Positions 1-7,832 of a DNA stretch of 38,515 bases are shown here, one piece after another (the first letter of the stretch is position 1; the number at the start of each line of letters is the position of its first letter). A program made the position numbers and the translations under genes. This DNA comes from Streptomyces sp. AP-93. GTDB taxonomy: Bacteria; Actinomycetota; Actinomycetes; Streptomycetales; Streptomycetaceae. Below the pieces are notes generated by a model. It saw only the letters and a list, made by a program, of their open reading frames with translations. It ran no database searches and had not been told where the DNA came from. The stretch is taken from contig NZ_JALGBX010000046.1 in assembly GCF_022808175.1 (NCBI RefSeq), positions 1 through 38,515 of the forward strand. Direction: 5' to 3'.

Positions 1-2
1 AG

Positions 3-77
3 TGGACCAAGACCGCCGACCAGATCCTCGATCGCATCTGCCGCTACTGCTCGCGCATCTCCGAACCAGATCACTAG
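3..77 (+). pseudogene. 3' end of an IS630-like transposase (partial)
   Basis: The third frame from the window edge reads WTKTADQILDRICRYC and continues to a TAG at 75-77. A C-terminal WTKTADxIL block is typical of IS630-family DDE transposases in Streptomyces, so this is probably the last 24 codons of such a gene, whose body lies outside the window. The reading frame of the next gene becomes recognisable as a helix-turn-helix immediately after this stop, which suggests the element inserted into that gene. Only 24 residues are visible, so the family call rests on a short motif. Confidence 0.5.
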
Positions 78-1393
78 TCAACATCGACCAGGCAGAGGTC
101 AGCCGGCTGGAGAGGGGACAGAAGAAGATCAGAGACCGCCGCCAGCTCGCACAGTGGGGGGAGGCCCTCGGGATACCGTCGGACCTGATGCGGCCGCTCC
201 CGGCCGCCGAGCGCCCTGAGACGGGTTCCGACGGGGTAAACGGCTACCTGCCGCTGTCCGACGGACCAGGGCAAGTCCTGTTGCCGGCCGGCCGTAACCT
301 GCCCCTGACGGCGCTCCCGGCGCTTGCGGCGCCGGCCATCACCTTCCGCGGTAATTCCCTGTGGCTGGCGTCTACTCGGGAGCTGGAGGCGTGGACGCGT
401 ATGCCGCAGAGAGCGCTCGTCATCGCCTCCCGCGTGATCGATGGAAGACACCGCCACTTCGCCGCGGACGCACGCGGGGCTGTCTCCCGTACGCCAAGCG
501 CCGACACCATCGCCGTTCCTGCGGCATACGAACTCGACGACCTCACGTACGGCATCCTGTGGGCTGTCGCCGGATTCGATTCCGCGCTGCTCGGCGATGA
601 CGCAGCCCTGCATGACCTCCTCGACGTCGAGCCGAAGGAGCTCTTACGGGCTGGTGCCCAGCGGGCCCTCCGTGACGACCTCACCGACGGTGCACAGATG
701 CTGATCGGGTCCCAGACGTGTGCCTCTTTCATCCTCCAGCAGCGCCACAACCTAGGTGATCGGCCGGTCTTCTGGACACGTGAGCAAAAGGGTGAGGAAG
801 CGGCGACGTGGTTGTTCTTCCGGCACAAGCTCCGTTACCTCCAGCTCCTGTCTCCAGGGAACACGGACAGCGGGGTGGGGCGCGCATTTTGCATTCCCCA
901 GCAGGCGGTCGATCCGTCGCCCACGTACGAAAGGGTGCTGCTCTTCCTGGCGATTGCGCTGATGGAGTCGTACGGCGTGACCACCTGGGTGACGGAGGAG
1001 CCTGACCTGGAACAGACAGACGGCTTCGTGCTGGCCCCGGGGCACCGGGCGGCCATCGCGACGTGGGTACGCACGGAAGCAGTCCCGCGTGCTGTGGTCA
1101 CGGCCGGCCCTCGCGTGCTCCGGTCGTTCGCCGATGCCACCGGATTCGCGAAGACCCATACCGTCACCCCTGGTCCGACGCCGGGAGTGCGGCTGGCCGC
1201 CACAGCCGACTACCTCGGCCTTGACCGTACGTGGCTCATGCGACGGTGCCGCCAGCTGGCCGTGGAGGGAACCGTCGGCCTTGCCCGGCCGCGTAGCCGC
1301 CACCTCGGCGTGGAGGCGCTGGATACCGCGTGCGGTTATGCGGCGGCGCAGTTGCAGCCGGGGGCAGGTGCCGTACCGAGCACGAACCGATAG
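77..1393 (+). pseudogene. XRE-like helix-turn-helix regulator, 5'-truncated
   Basis: The frame is open from the window edge, but recognisable protein begins at about base 80 with VNIDQAEVSRLERGQKKI, the recognition-helix half of a Cro/C1-type HTH. The first helices and a normal start are missing. The remaining roughly 435 residues resemble large Streptomyces regulators with a helical C-terminal half, including a second possible HTH near the C-terminus (YLGLDRTWLMRRCRQLA). The upstream bases match a transposase tail in another frame, so the gene was probably cut by an IS630-like insertion. A GTG at base 2 would allow translation, but its first 25 residues are transposase DNA read out of frame. 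Loss of the HTH N-terminus should remove DNA binding. Its regulatory target is unknown; the asparaginase gene lies 68 bases downstream. Confidence 0.55.
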
Positions 1394-1461
1394 CCTTCAC
1401 CAAACGATCTACGGCACACGAATCCGTACAGGCGTGAGCCGACGGGGACTTGGGGGCGACG

Positions 1462-2457
1462 GTGGGCGTGGCGAAGACGGTGGCGATCTACTCCCTTGGC
1501 GGAACTATCGCCATGACGACCGACCCCGCGACGGGAGGTGTTGTACCGGCGCTGTCTGCCCACGACCTCCTGGCCGCGGTCCCCGGACTGGAGTCCCAAG
1601 GTGTCGACCTGCGCGTTCACGACTTCCGGAGGGTTCCGGGCGCCTCGCTGACCTTCAACGACCTGACGGATCTGAGTGCGGAGATCGCGAAGACGCTGAG
1701 CGGTCGTGATGTGGACGGTGTTGTCATCACACAGGGCACCGACACGATCGAGGAGACGGCCTTCATCCTCGACATCCACCACGGCCACGAGCAGCCAGTC
1801 GTTGTCACCGGAGCCATGCGCAACCCGACCATGCCGGGCGCTGACGGTCCCGCCAACCTGTACGCAGCGGTCGCGGCGGCAGCGGATCCCCAGCTAAGAG
1901 GGACAGGTTGCCTTGTTGTCCTCGGCGACGAGATCCACGCCGCTCGGCACGTCCGAAAGTCTCACACGACGAGCCCGGCCGCTTTTACCTCGCCCTCCGT
2001 CGGGCCCCTCGGTACCTTCGCGGAAGACCGCGTCCGGCTGCGCGCCGGCCTGCCGACGCGCCGCCCGGCCCTGCCGCTCCCCGATCAGGATGCCCGGGTG
2101 GGGCTGTACACCGTGACGCTGGGCGATGGAGGCGACCTCCTTGAGCTGTGGGAAGGCCGGTGCGAGGGGCTCGTCGTGGCGGCATTCGGAGTCGGCCACG
2201 TCCCGGCGACGACGGTGGAGACCTTGAACCGGATGGCACGGAACATCCCGGTTGTGCTCTCCTCCCGCATCGGGAACGGCCCGGTGCTGCGGGGAACGTA
2301 CAGCTTCCCGGGCTCGGAGAAGGATCTGATCGGCCGGGGCCTCATTCCGGCCGGAGACCTGAGCCCGTACCAGGCACGCCTCCTCCTCGGATCACTGATC
2401 GGCGGCGGCGCCGACCGTGACACGATCGCCGACGAGTTCGCCTCCCGGGCGTACTGA
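1462..2457 (+). CDS. L-asparaginase (asparaginase/glutaminase family)
   Basis: About 331 residues, the usual family length. The protein hydrolyses L-asparagine to aspartate and ammonia. The N-terminal catalytic motif is YSLGGTIAMT, with the nucleophilic Thr in GGTIA. The second signature VVITQGTDTIEET, with its Thr-Asp pair, lies near residue 90. No signal peptide is evident, so a cytoplasmic (type I-like) enzyme is likely. GTG 1462 is chosen because GGGGG at 1452-1456 gives a weak ribosome site; GTG 1468 and TTG 1450 are alternatives. A PPC-domain gene follows after 34 bases, suggesting a two-gene operon. All core motifs are intact despite the two IS elements nearby. Confidence 0.9.
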   Translation: MGVAKTVAIYSLGGTIAMTTDPATGGVVPALSAHDLLAAVPGLESQGVDLRVHDFRRVPGASLTFNDLTDLSAEIAKTLSGRDVDGVVITQGTDTIEETAFILDIHHGHEQPVVVTGAMRNPTMPGADGPANLYAAVAAAADPQLRGTGCLVVLGDEIHAARHVRKSHTTSPAAFTSPSVGPLGTFAEDRVRLRAGLPTRRPALPLPDQDARVGLYTVTLGDGGDLLELWEGRCEGLVVAAFGVGHVPATTVETLNRMARNIPVVLSSRIGNGPVLRGTYSFPGSEKDLIGRGLIPAGDLSPYQARLLLGSLIGGGADRDTIADEFASRAY

Positions 2458-2491
2458 CCGAAATAGCGCGGCGACCCAAAGAGGAACCACC

Positions 2492-2950
2492 ATGCGAGCC
2501 CATGAACTGACCATAGGACGTACCTTCGGCCTCACCTTCGACCACGGCGAGGACTTCTTCGAGACGCTCTCCACCTTCTGCCGCGAGCACGGCGTCCAGC
2601 AGGGTTACATCCCATCGTTCATCGGTGCCTTTGCCGAAGCGGACATCGTCGGTGCCTGCGAAAAGCTGGAGAATCCCGACGCCCCTGTGTGGTCCAGGAC
2701 CCACGTGACGAACGTCGAAGCCTTCGGCGCCGGCACCCTTGCCTACGACCCCGAAACTGGTGGCATCCTGCCCCATATCCACGTCTCTGCTGGGCTCAAG
2801 GCCCAGTCCGCCGACGGCCGCACGAGTCACCTGCTCAGCGCCAAGGTTCAATTCCTGAACGAGCTCGTCGTGGTTGAAGTAGTTGCGCCCCGCATGACGC
2901 GCCCGCGGAACCCGGATCTCTACGACGTTCCGCTGCTGACCTTCGGCTGA
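2492..2950 (+). CDS. PPC domain (DUF296) protein
   Basis: 152 residues starting at ATG 2492, with AGAGGA 6 bases upstream. The whole protein matches the plant-and-prokaryote conserved (PPC/DUF296) fold. The start MRAHELTIGRTFGLTFDHGED, minus its last residue, matches the family's opening strands; later come GYIPSFIGAF and a His-containing HIHVSAGLK segment, which corresponds to the conserved region proposed to bind metal in bacterial members. Bacterial PPC proteins form trimers, and their function is poorly defined. Position 34 bases after the asparaginase gene suggests co-expression. It ends 34 bases before the left repeat of the ISL3 element, which has not disturbed it. Confidence 0.85.
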   Translation: MRAHELTIGRTFGLTFDHGEDFFETLSTFCREHGVQQGYIPSFIGAFAEADIVGACEKLENPDAPVWSRTHVTNVEAFGAGTLAYDPETGGILPHIHVSAGLKAQSADGRTSHLLSAKVQFLNELVVVEVVAPRMTRPRNPDLYDVPLLTFG

Positions 2951-2984
2951 CCGGCAGCGGACGCCGCGTTGTGGACGGTCACGT

Positions 2985-3016
2985 AATTCGGCTCTGTCGC
3001 TGATCTTGTGATCGGG
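2985..3016 (+). repeat. Left inverted repeat of the ISL3 element
   Basis: 32 bases that are the exact reverse complement of 4678-4709. The repeat lies 4 bases from the 3' end of the transposase gene. Confidence 0.93.
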
Positions 3017-3020
3017 CTGG

Positions 3021-4658
3021 TCAGCTCCGGTGCAGGATGCGGATGCGGAGGAGGTCGAAGTTGGCCCGGCCGTATCCGTCCCTTTTGATCCGGTTGACTC
3101 TCGTGTTCTGGCCTTCGACCTGGCCGGAGCTCCACGTGCTGGAGAGGCCGGCGATGACCGCGTCGAGGTCGCGGCGTAGGCCGTTGACCAGTGAGTGCAG
3201 TGCGGGCAGGGGGTCGTGTTTGACGCGTTCCATCCAGGCGGGGAGCTGGTCGCCGGTCAGGTCGCGCATCATCGTGGCGAAGTCGCGGACATGTCGGGTG
3301 GTCGCGTCGAGTTCGGGGCAGGCGGCTCGGATCTCTTTGAGGGTGAGGGCGTCCTCGTCGGGGAGGTTGCCGGGGTTCGTCATGATCCATCTGACGACGC
3401 GGCGGGGCCTCGGAGTCGGCCGGGGTGCCGCTAGTGCGGCGGTGGTGTCCTTGAAGGGGCGGAGGTAGCGCCGGGTAGTTTGGATGCTGCCCTCGAAGCC
3501 CATGGCCCGGATCTCCTGGTGGAGTTGCGCACTGTCGCGGCAGCCCTCGTTCCACCGCTGGTTCAGGTGGGCTGTGTACTCATCGAGGATGCTGGACCGG
3601 TTGGTGGCCGTGACCAGCAGTTCGTCGATGCTGGTGGCGCGGGCGAAGCGGCGCACGGTGGACCGGTCCAACCTGAGCGTGCGGCAGACTCCCTCCAACG
3701 AGCCGCCCTCGGCCAGGAGCTTCTGCACGGCGGCATACCGTTCCTTGGTCCGGGTCACCAGACGGCGTTCCCGCCCGCACACGTCGAGCATCGTCTCGGC
3801 TGCCAACGGCGGCACCTCCCAGATGCCGTTCCCGGGTGGCGGGGCTACCGGCGTGACGTTCTCGAACACGGCCCGGGTGCAGGCATGATGGGCTCCGACG
3901 GTCTTCTCCACCGCCTCGCCAAGGTTCTTCCATAAATGCCAGCCGTCGGCGATCTGCGCGGCTTGCGGGGCGCCGGTGCGGGCGCCCTCGGCGTAGGCCC
4001 CACCACGATCCCTGCAGATGATCTCCACCTCCGGGTGCCCGGCGAGCCAGGCGGCCAGTGGCCCGGCCTCGCGTCCGGGCAGCACGGCGATTGGGCGCCG
4101 TCGTTCCAGGTCCACCAGGATCGTCGAGTACGAGTCGCCCCTGCGGAGCGCGAAGTCATCGACACCCAGCACCCTGACTGGTCCGATCGGTTCGTCAGAA
4201 AAGGCTCTGAGCAGGCGTAACAGGGTGTCCTTGGCCACCGGGACTCCCAGTGCCGTCGCGAGGCGGCTGCCCGGCCGACCGGCCAGGGCCACCGCGATCG
4301 AGGTCAGCATCCCGCGCAGAAGGGGTGTGAAGCGGGCATGCGGGCTGGTCAGTCCGGCGACCTGCTCGGCGAACGTCACCGCCGCGCAGGCAGCGTTCAG
4401 GCACCGGAACCGGCGCACCAGCAGCTCGATCACCACTCGGGCGCCGCTGACCGCTGCGTCGGACAGCCGCCGCAGGTACCGGCCGTGCACCCGCCCGGAC
4501 ACACTGCCGCAGTGCGGGCACCGCGCATCGGCCCCACGTACACGGGCATGCAGCGTGATCCTGCCGACCGCCCGTTCAACCAACTCCACGACGACACCGG
4601 CCAGATGAGGCACAAGCGCCTCGAAACTCCGCGAAGTACACCCGGGACACGATGACAC
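3021..4658 (-). CDS. tnpA: ISL3-family transposase
   Basis: 545 residues, within the range for ISL3 transposases. The N-terminal zinc-ribbon has C-P-G-C (residues 4-7), ARCPHCG and a later RCLNAAC cysteine pair. The catalytic DDE region (DDE_Tnp_ISL3) begins VLGVDDFALRRG, with the first Asp, and continues IICRDRGGAYAEGA, with the second Asp. The C-terminal block WSSGQVEGQNTRVNRIKR contains the conserved Glu and is characteristic of the family. The protein catalyses cut-and-paste movement of the surrounding element. The frame is uninterrupted and all catalytic residues are visible, so the element may be active. Confidence 0.95.
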   Translation of the reverse strand: MSSCPGCTSRSFEALVPHLAGVVVELVERAVGRITLHARVRGADARCPHCGSVSGRVHGRYLRRLSDAAVSGARVVIELLVRRFRCLNAACAAVTFAEQVAGLTSPHARFTPLLRGMLTSIAVALAGRPGSRLATALGVPVAKDTLLRLLRAFSDEPIGPVRVLGVDDFALRRGDSYSTILVDLERRRPIAVLPGREAGPLAAWLAGHPEVEIICRDRGGAYAEGARTGAPQAAQIADGWHLWKNLGEAVEKTVGAHHACTRAVFENVTPVAPPPGNGIWEVPPLAAETMLDVCGRERRLVTRTKERYAAVQKLLAEGGSLEGVCRTLRLDRSTVRRFARATSIDELLVTATNRSSILDEYTAHLNQRWNEGCRDSAQLHQEIRAMGFEGSIQTTRRYLRPFKDTTAALAAPRPTPRPRRVVRWIMTNPGNLPDEDALTLKEIRAACPELDATTRHVRDFATMMRDLTGDQLPAWMERVKHDPLPALHSLVNGLRRDLDAVIAGLSSTWSSGQVEGQNTRVNRIKRDGYGRANFDLLRIRILHRS

Positions 4659-4677
4659 CCGCCACCGACAACACCCG

Positions 4678-4709
4678 CCCGATCACAAGATCAGCGACAG
4701 AGCCGAATT
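4678..4709 (-). repeat. Right inverted repeat of the ISL3 element
   Basis: Exact reverse complement of 2985-3016, beginning 19 bases upstream of the transposase start. Confidence 0.93.
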
Positions 4710-4723
4710 GTGTGACGCTCAAG

Positions 4724-4738
4724 CCCCAGAAACTGGGG
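4724..4738. terminator. Small hairpin downstream of the nucleotidyltransferase gene
   Basis: ccccagaaactgggg forms a 6-bp stem with an AAA loop between the ISL3 element and the 3' end of the minus-strand gene at 4781. It has no clear U-tract, so a terminator role is only possible. Confidence 0.35.
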
Positions 4739-4780
4739 AATTGCATGACCGCTGACACGCGCTACCGTCTGGCCTTGGTA

Positions 4781-5455
4781 CTACCTAAGGCGCTCGATCC
4801 AGGGGTGGGACGGTGCCGTCGTCTCCAACGCGTCGCGAAGCCAGAACCGCTGCTCGGTTCCGAGTAGCGGTAGGGCGGCCTCGAAGTCGAGTTCGTCCTT
4901 GGCGCGGACTGCTTTTGCCTTGTAGTAGAGCTGGATTTCGGGAGACAGGTAGGGGATGCCACCCGGGGTGACCCTGCCCAGGCGGGCGATCGGGAGGCGC
5001 ACGCGCGGATCGCGTCGCGACACCCAGTCGTCGCCGTCGGCTTCGTCAAGCATCAGCTCGAACGCCCACGGCTCTTCGGGGGCGGGGCGGCACCAGACGC
5101 CGTTCAGAGGCAGCTCCAGGGATTCCTCAGGAAGCCACGGGCGGAGTTGTCCGGCTCCCGGTGGATCGGCCACGTGGAGGTCCCAGCCGGTGAGATGGGC
5201 TTGGATGGCTGCCTGGTCGCGGCGCAGGACGAGGATGTCCACGTCGTCGTGCGGCCGAAGTGGGTGGCCGACAGCCAGTTCGATGGCGTACCCGCCGGCG
5301 ATCCACCAGGGGAACTTCGCTCCCTCGAATAGCTCGGACACTTCGGCTGGGCTGAGGGGGCCCCATTGGCCCAGAGCGTTACTCACGTCCCTATGGTCCC
5401 AGTTGACATGGGCCGTCGGCCCGATGGTGGCCCCCGGATGCTCATAAACCCCCAT
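4781..5455 (-). CDS. Nucleotidyltransferase-fold protein, aminoglycoside/lincosamide adenylyltransferase-like
   Basis: 224 residues. The core motif WWIAGGYAIELAVGHPL followed by HDDVDILVLR (about residues 50-78) matches the GG...DxD active site of the LinA/ANT(2'')-like nucleotidyltransferase superfamily. Members transfer AMP to antibiotics, but many Streptomyces relatives have no known substrate. The C-terminal YLSPEIQLYYKAKAVRAKDELDF is typical of this group (metal-site lysines and a KDxxDF motif). ATG 5455 has no good ribosome site; an internal GTG at 5386 is an alternative that keeps the catalytic region. The gene stands alone, convergent with nothing and divergent from the 5626 gene. Drug resistance is possible but not shown. 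Confidence 0.75.
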   Translation of the reverse strand: MGVYEHPGATIGPTAHVNWDHRDVSNALGQWGPLSPAEVSELFEGAKFPWWIAGGYAIELAVGHPLRPHDDVDILVLRRDQAAIQAHLTGWDLHVADPPGAGQLRPWLPEESLELPLNGVWCRPAPEEPWAFELMLDEADGDDWVSRRDPRVRLPIARLGRVTPGGIPYLSPEIQLYYKAKAVRAKDELDFEAALPLLGTEQRFWLRDALETTAPSHPWIERLR

Positions 5456-5625
5456 CGGCAGGAGTCATGGGGGCCGCCATGGTTGGCCCGTGACCCGCAC
5501 GAGCCACTTCGCCGTGTCGCTGGGAGACGGAAGTCCTCAAAGTCCTCGTCAGAGGGCAGTTCCGCTCTTGCCGCACTCCACGGTGTGGTGGTCGCGTCCC
5601 GATCGCGATTGCCGCGGAGGCTGTC

Positions 5626-5790
5626 ATGTTGCCGACCGTCCTGTTCGCATCCATTCTCTTGCTGCCCGCCGCAGCTATCGGCGTACCCCCGCTGAGGGGG
5701 GAGGTGATCGCCTGCATGCGTTCCGGCCGCGGGCGACACCGTCGCATCGACCGACGCCGCCACGCCGCTCGGGGAGGTACATCGCGATGA
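5626..5790 (+). CDS. Small 54-residue protein coupled to the RsbW-like gene
   Basis: ATG 5626 is preceded by GGAGG 5 bases upstream, a strong ribosome site. The protein starts MLPTVLFASILLLPAAAIGV, a hydrophobic stretch that could be a signal anchor, and then becomes very Arg/His-rich (RSGRGRHRRIDRRRHAARG). Its stop overlaps the start of the next gene (ATGA at 5787-5790), so the two are probably translationally coupled. No family is recognised. The alternative is that it is only a leader ORF that feeds ribosomes to the downstream gene. Confidence 0.6.
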   Translation: MLPTVLFASILLLPAAAIGVPPLRGEVIACMRSGRGRHRRIDRRRHAARGGTSR

Positions 5791-6260
5791 CCGCCATGAG
5801 GCGCAGTACCTCCGAGGCCCTGTACCGCTGGACGAGCTGTACGCCCAACCCAGCCGCGGAGGCGCGGGCGGTGCTCCGGCGGACCCTCGGACGGCTCGGG
5901 CTCCCCGGAGAGGCAGTGAGTGACGGCGTGCTCGCCGCGTCGGAGCTCGTCGCAAATGCCACGGAACACGCGGAGGGCCCGTACGAGCTGAGGCTGCGCG
6001 TGACGGCCGCCGACATCATCTGCGAGGTTCTTGACCACGACCGCAAGGTCCCTGACCTCTCCGACTTCAAGGCGACGGGGTCGCTCGGCCACAGTCGCGC
6101 CGAGCCCGAGGGCGACCTGGACGCGGTCTTCGCGCTGCTCTCCGAACGCGGGCGCGGCCTGCAGATCGTGCACGAACTGACGGCCGGGGTGTGGGGCTAC
6201 CGCGTGGTCGACGACCGCAGCAAGGTGGCCTGGCTCGCCTTGAGTCTGACGCGAGGGTGA
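5787..6260 (+). CDS. RsbW-like ATP-binding protein (HATPase_c_2)
   Basis: 157 residues with a GHKL/HATPase_c fold of the anti-sigma-factor kinase type. The N-box reads ELVANATEH, the G1-type box contains EVLDHDRKVPD, and the G2-type box is ERGRGLQIV, followed by VWGYRV. Proteins of this family bind ATP and in some cases phosphorylate anti-anti-sigma factors or sequester a sigma factor. Streptomyces genomes carry dozens of orphan copies with unknown partners. GGGGAGG at 5771-5777 is a good ribosome site, and ATG 5787 overlaps the stop of the 54-residue gene. No sigma factor or STAS gene is adjacent, so the partner is unknown. Confidence 0.88.
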   Translation: MTAMRRSTSEALYRWTSCTPNPAAEARAVLRRTLGRLGLPGEAVSDGVLAASELVANATEHAEGPYELRLRVTAADIICEVLDHDRKVPDLSDFKATGSLGHSRAEPEGDLDAVFALLSERGRGLQIVHELTAGVWGYRVVDDRSKVAWLALSLTRG

Positions 6261-6344
6261 GCTGACGCGCCGATCTGACGGAGCGTCCGGTACGGGATCC
6301 CTAGGATGAGGATCACTGGTTCGGACGGCTGGGGCGGTGGAGAG

Positions 6345-6596
6345 ATGGACTACAACCCGTTTGCGGTGAATCCGATTACCGAGCAACGGCCGCCGGACCC
6401 GCCTGCTTGGACCGCGTTCGATGACCACCTGCTCTACACCGTCCGCGTAGTGCATGACCTGATGCAGGGACGGCTCCCCGAGCGCCGACCCGTGCCCTCT
6501 GCGGCACGGCTTGCGCCCTGGGAGCTGTCGCTGGCCATGGGGCCGGCCTCGGCCAGCCCGTGGCCAATCAGCCGGAAGGCCTCGAGGGTCAGCTGA
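6345..6596 (+). CDS. Small hypothetical protein, MDYNPFAVNP type
   Basis: 83 residues from ATG 6345, with GGTGGAG just upstream. The N-terminal part (MDYNPFAVNP, then AWTAFDDHLLYTVRVVHDL) has the look of a conserved Streptomyces short protein, with a helix carrying aromatic and acidic residues. No domain with a known role is recognised. The last 20 residues are low-complexity, and the gene ends 8 bases inside the 3' end of the convergent secreted-protein gene, so the C-terminus may have drifted or been shortened. An upstream ATG at 6306 is in frame but lacks a ribosome site. Confidence 0.5.
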   Translation: MDYNPFAVNPITEQRPPDPPAWTAFDDHLLYTVRVVHDLMQGRLPERRPVPSAARLAPWELSLAMGPASASPWPISRKASRVS

Positions 6597-6927
6597 GGTT
6601 CATGCACACGTGGGCCGTGAGGTGCTTGGTCACCCATCCCGTCATCCCGGCCTTGAGTCCTGTCGCGGAATCTTGATCCAGAGACACCTGGTAGAGGCCG
6701 CCGTGCTCCTTGAGGATGTGCACGGTGTCCTTGGGCGTCAGCAGGCCGATCGCAGTGTGCCGAGTGCTCGGACCGGTCCGCAGCTTGAGGTTCGTAGATG
6801 GGTAGTACCCGCACGAGTTCCACTCGGCCACTGCCATTCGGGCGGAGCTCGGAACGGCTTCGGCTGGAGCGGACACGGTGGTGAGCGCACCAAGCGCGAG
6901 CAGGGAAGCAGAAATCGTTCGTTTCAT
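6589..6927 (-). CDS. Secreted SH3-like domain protein
   Basis: 112 residues. The N-terminus MKRTISASLLALGALTTV and then SAPAEA is a Sec signal peptide with likely cleavage after AEA (about residue 24). The mature part resembles a bacterial SH3 (SH3b/SH3_3) domain: LKLRTGPSTRHTAIGLL corresponds to the usual LNVRxGPSTxxxxIG strand, followed by KDTVHIL, a polar loop, and GWVTKHLTAHVC. Bacterial SH3 domains often bind cell wall peptides. Two Cys residues (CGYY and HVCM) could form a disulfide outside the cell. It is transcribed from the 365-base divergent region shared with the lipoprotein gene. Confidence 0.82.
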   Translation of the reverse strand: MKRTISASLLALGALTTVSAPAEAVPSSARMAVAEWNSCGYYPSTNLKLRTGPSTRHTAIGLLTPKDTVHILKEHGGLYQVSLDQDSATGLKAGMTGWVTKHLTAHVCMNLS

Positions 6928-7292
6928 GAACGTGAAAAACGGTAAGAGGGGCCCGACGTTTCGGGAAGCCGTAGAAGATCACCCTGACGTGTCCAGGCGG
7001 GGAAGGGGACGAAGTCGGTATGGCTGGCCCGGCCGCTGAGGGTGGGCGCCCGCGCGGTCGGCCCCGCTGATCGAAGCTCTGGCGGATACGAGGGCGGGGT
7101 GTCGCTCAATCGAGCGGTACACCGCCCTCGTTCGCGTGGCGTCTCGAAGCGGGCTCCACTCGTGTAACGGGCCGGAAACAAAAGGCAGTCGACAGCCCGT
7201 GTCCCGATTCATCGCCACGGCGCAGGGTAACCCAAGCCGCATATGATTACGTACAGTCTTCGTTCATGTGCAATGAGTGATGGAAGGCGGGG
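6928..7292. promoter_or_regulatory. Divergent intergenic region between the SH3 protein and the Tad-locus lipoprotein
   Basis: 365 bases without a convincing gene. They must hold the promoters of both flanking genes. A TATGAT at 7242-7247 could be a -10 box for the rightward gene, but no matching -35 is obvious. A long hairpin lies at 7089-7130. Nothing else is recognised. Confidence 0.4.
7089..7130. promoter_or_regulatory. Long imperfect inverted repeat in a divergent promoter region
   Basis: cgagggcgg at 7089-7097 pairs with ccgccctcg at 7122-7130, and an inner cgctc/gagcg arm continues the stem around an A/T-rich loop. The two flanking genes diverge, so a terminator is not expected here. 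An operator or an attenuator is possible. Confidence 0.45.
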
Positions 7293-7832
7293 ATGGTGAA
7301 GTCGCACGGGCGAGCCATTGCTCTTCGAGCAGGGGCGATTGCGGCGGTCGCGGGGTTGCTACTGGCGGGCTGCGCGAAGGCCTCATCAGATGCCAGGCCA
7401 CTGCCGGGCAAGCCGGTGGCTCCGTCTCGGACGCCTGCGGTGCAGCCAGTGGAGGCGCTCGCTGCCTACCGGGCGATGTGGGACGACCTCGCTGCCGCCG
7501 CCGAGACTTCGGACGCGAAGCATCCCGGACTAGATGCGCACGCCTCTGGCGGAGCGCTGCAGCTGCTGCGCCACATGATGACGGAGGACCGCAAGAAGGA
7601 GGTCGTCACCAAGGGCCAGCTGCATCTCGACCCTGTCGTGGAGGGCAACGGAACGATGAGGGTGGTGATCCGAGATTGCGTGGACGCCACCGACTGGCTC
7701 CACTACACCAGTGACGGCAAGCCGGAAAACGACGTACCAGGCGGGCATCATCGCATCGACGCGACCCTTCTTCAGAGGGGTGGCGGCTGGTGGGTTGACC
7801 GTTTGTACGTCGGGCAGGTCGGGAGTTGCTGA
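7293..7832 (+). CDS. Lipoprotein at the head of the Tad locus
   Basis: 179 residues. The N-terminus contains RAGAIAAVAGLLLAGCAKA, with a clear LAGC lipobox (Cys about residue 27), so the protein should be lipidated and anchored outside the membrane. The body has no family I can name: a helical segment (ALAAYRAMWDDLAAAAETSD) and a C-terminal beta-rich part ending WWVDRLYVGQVGSC. This resembles small NTF2-like lipoproteins of actinomycetes that carry a helix plus sheet. Its stop overlaps the TTG start of the next gene, linking it to the pilus operon. GGAAGG is present upstream of ATG 7293. Confidence 0.75.
   Translation: MVKSHGRAIALRAGAIAAVAGLLLAGCAKASSDARPLPGKPVAPSRTPAVQPVEALAAYRAMWDDLAAAAETSDAKHPGLDAHASGGALQLLRHMMTEDRKKEVVTKGQLHLDPVVEGNGTMRVVIRDCVDATDWLHYTSDGKPENDVPGGHHRIDATLLQRGGGWWVDRLYVGQVGSC

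Larger units (their letters stand above)
2985..4709. mobile_element. Complete ISL3-family insertion sequence
   Basis: A 1.7-kb element carrying one transposase gene and bounded by perfect 32-bp inverted repeats at 2985-3016 and 4678-4709. The repeats begin aattcggctctgtcgctgat and continue 12 more bases. Outside them the flanks stay partly inverted (GTCAC on both sides), so the true terminus could be a few bases further in or out. I could not find a clear 8-bp direct target duplication of the kind ISL3 elements usually make. Confidence 0.9.

Noticed and set aside
5442..6455. 337-residue minus-strand frame over the RsbW-like gene
   Set aside because: Antisense of a gene with clear GHKL motifs; no recognisable domain.
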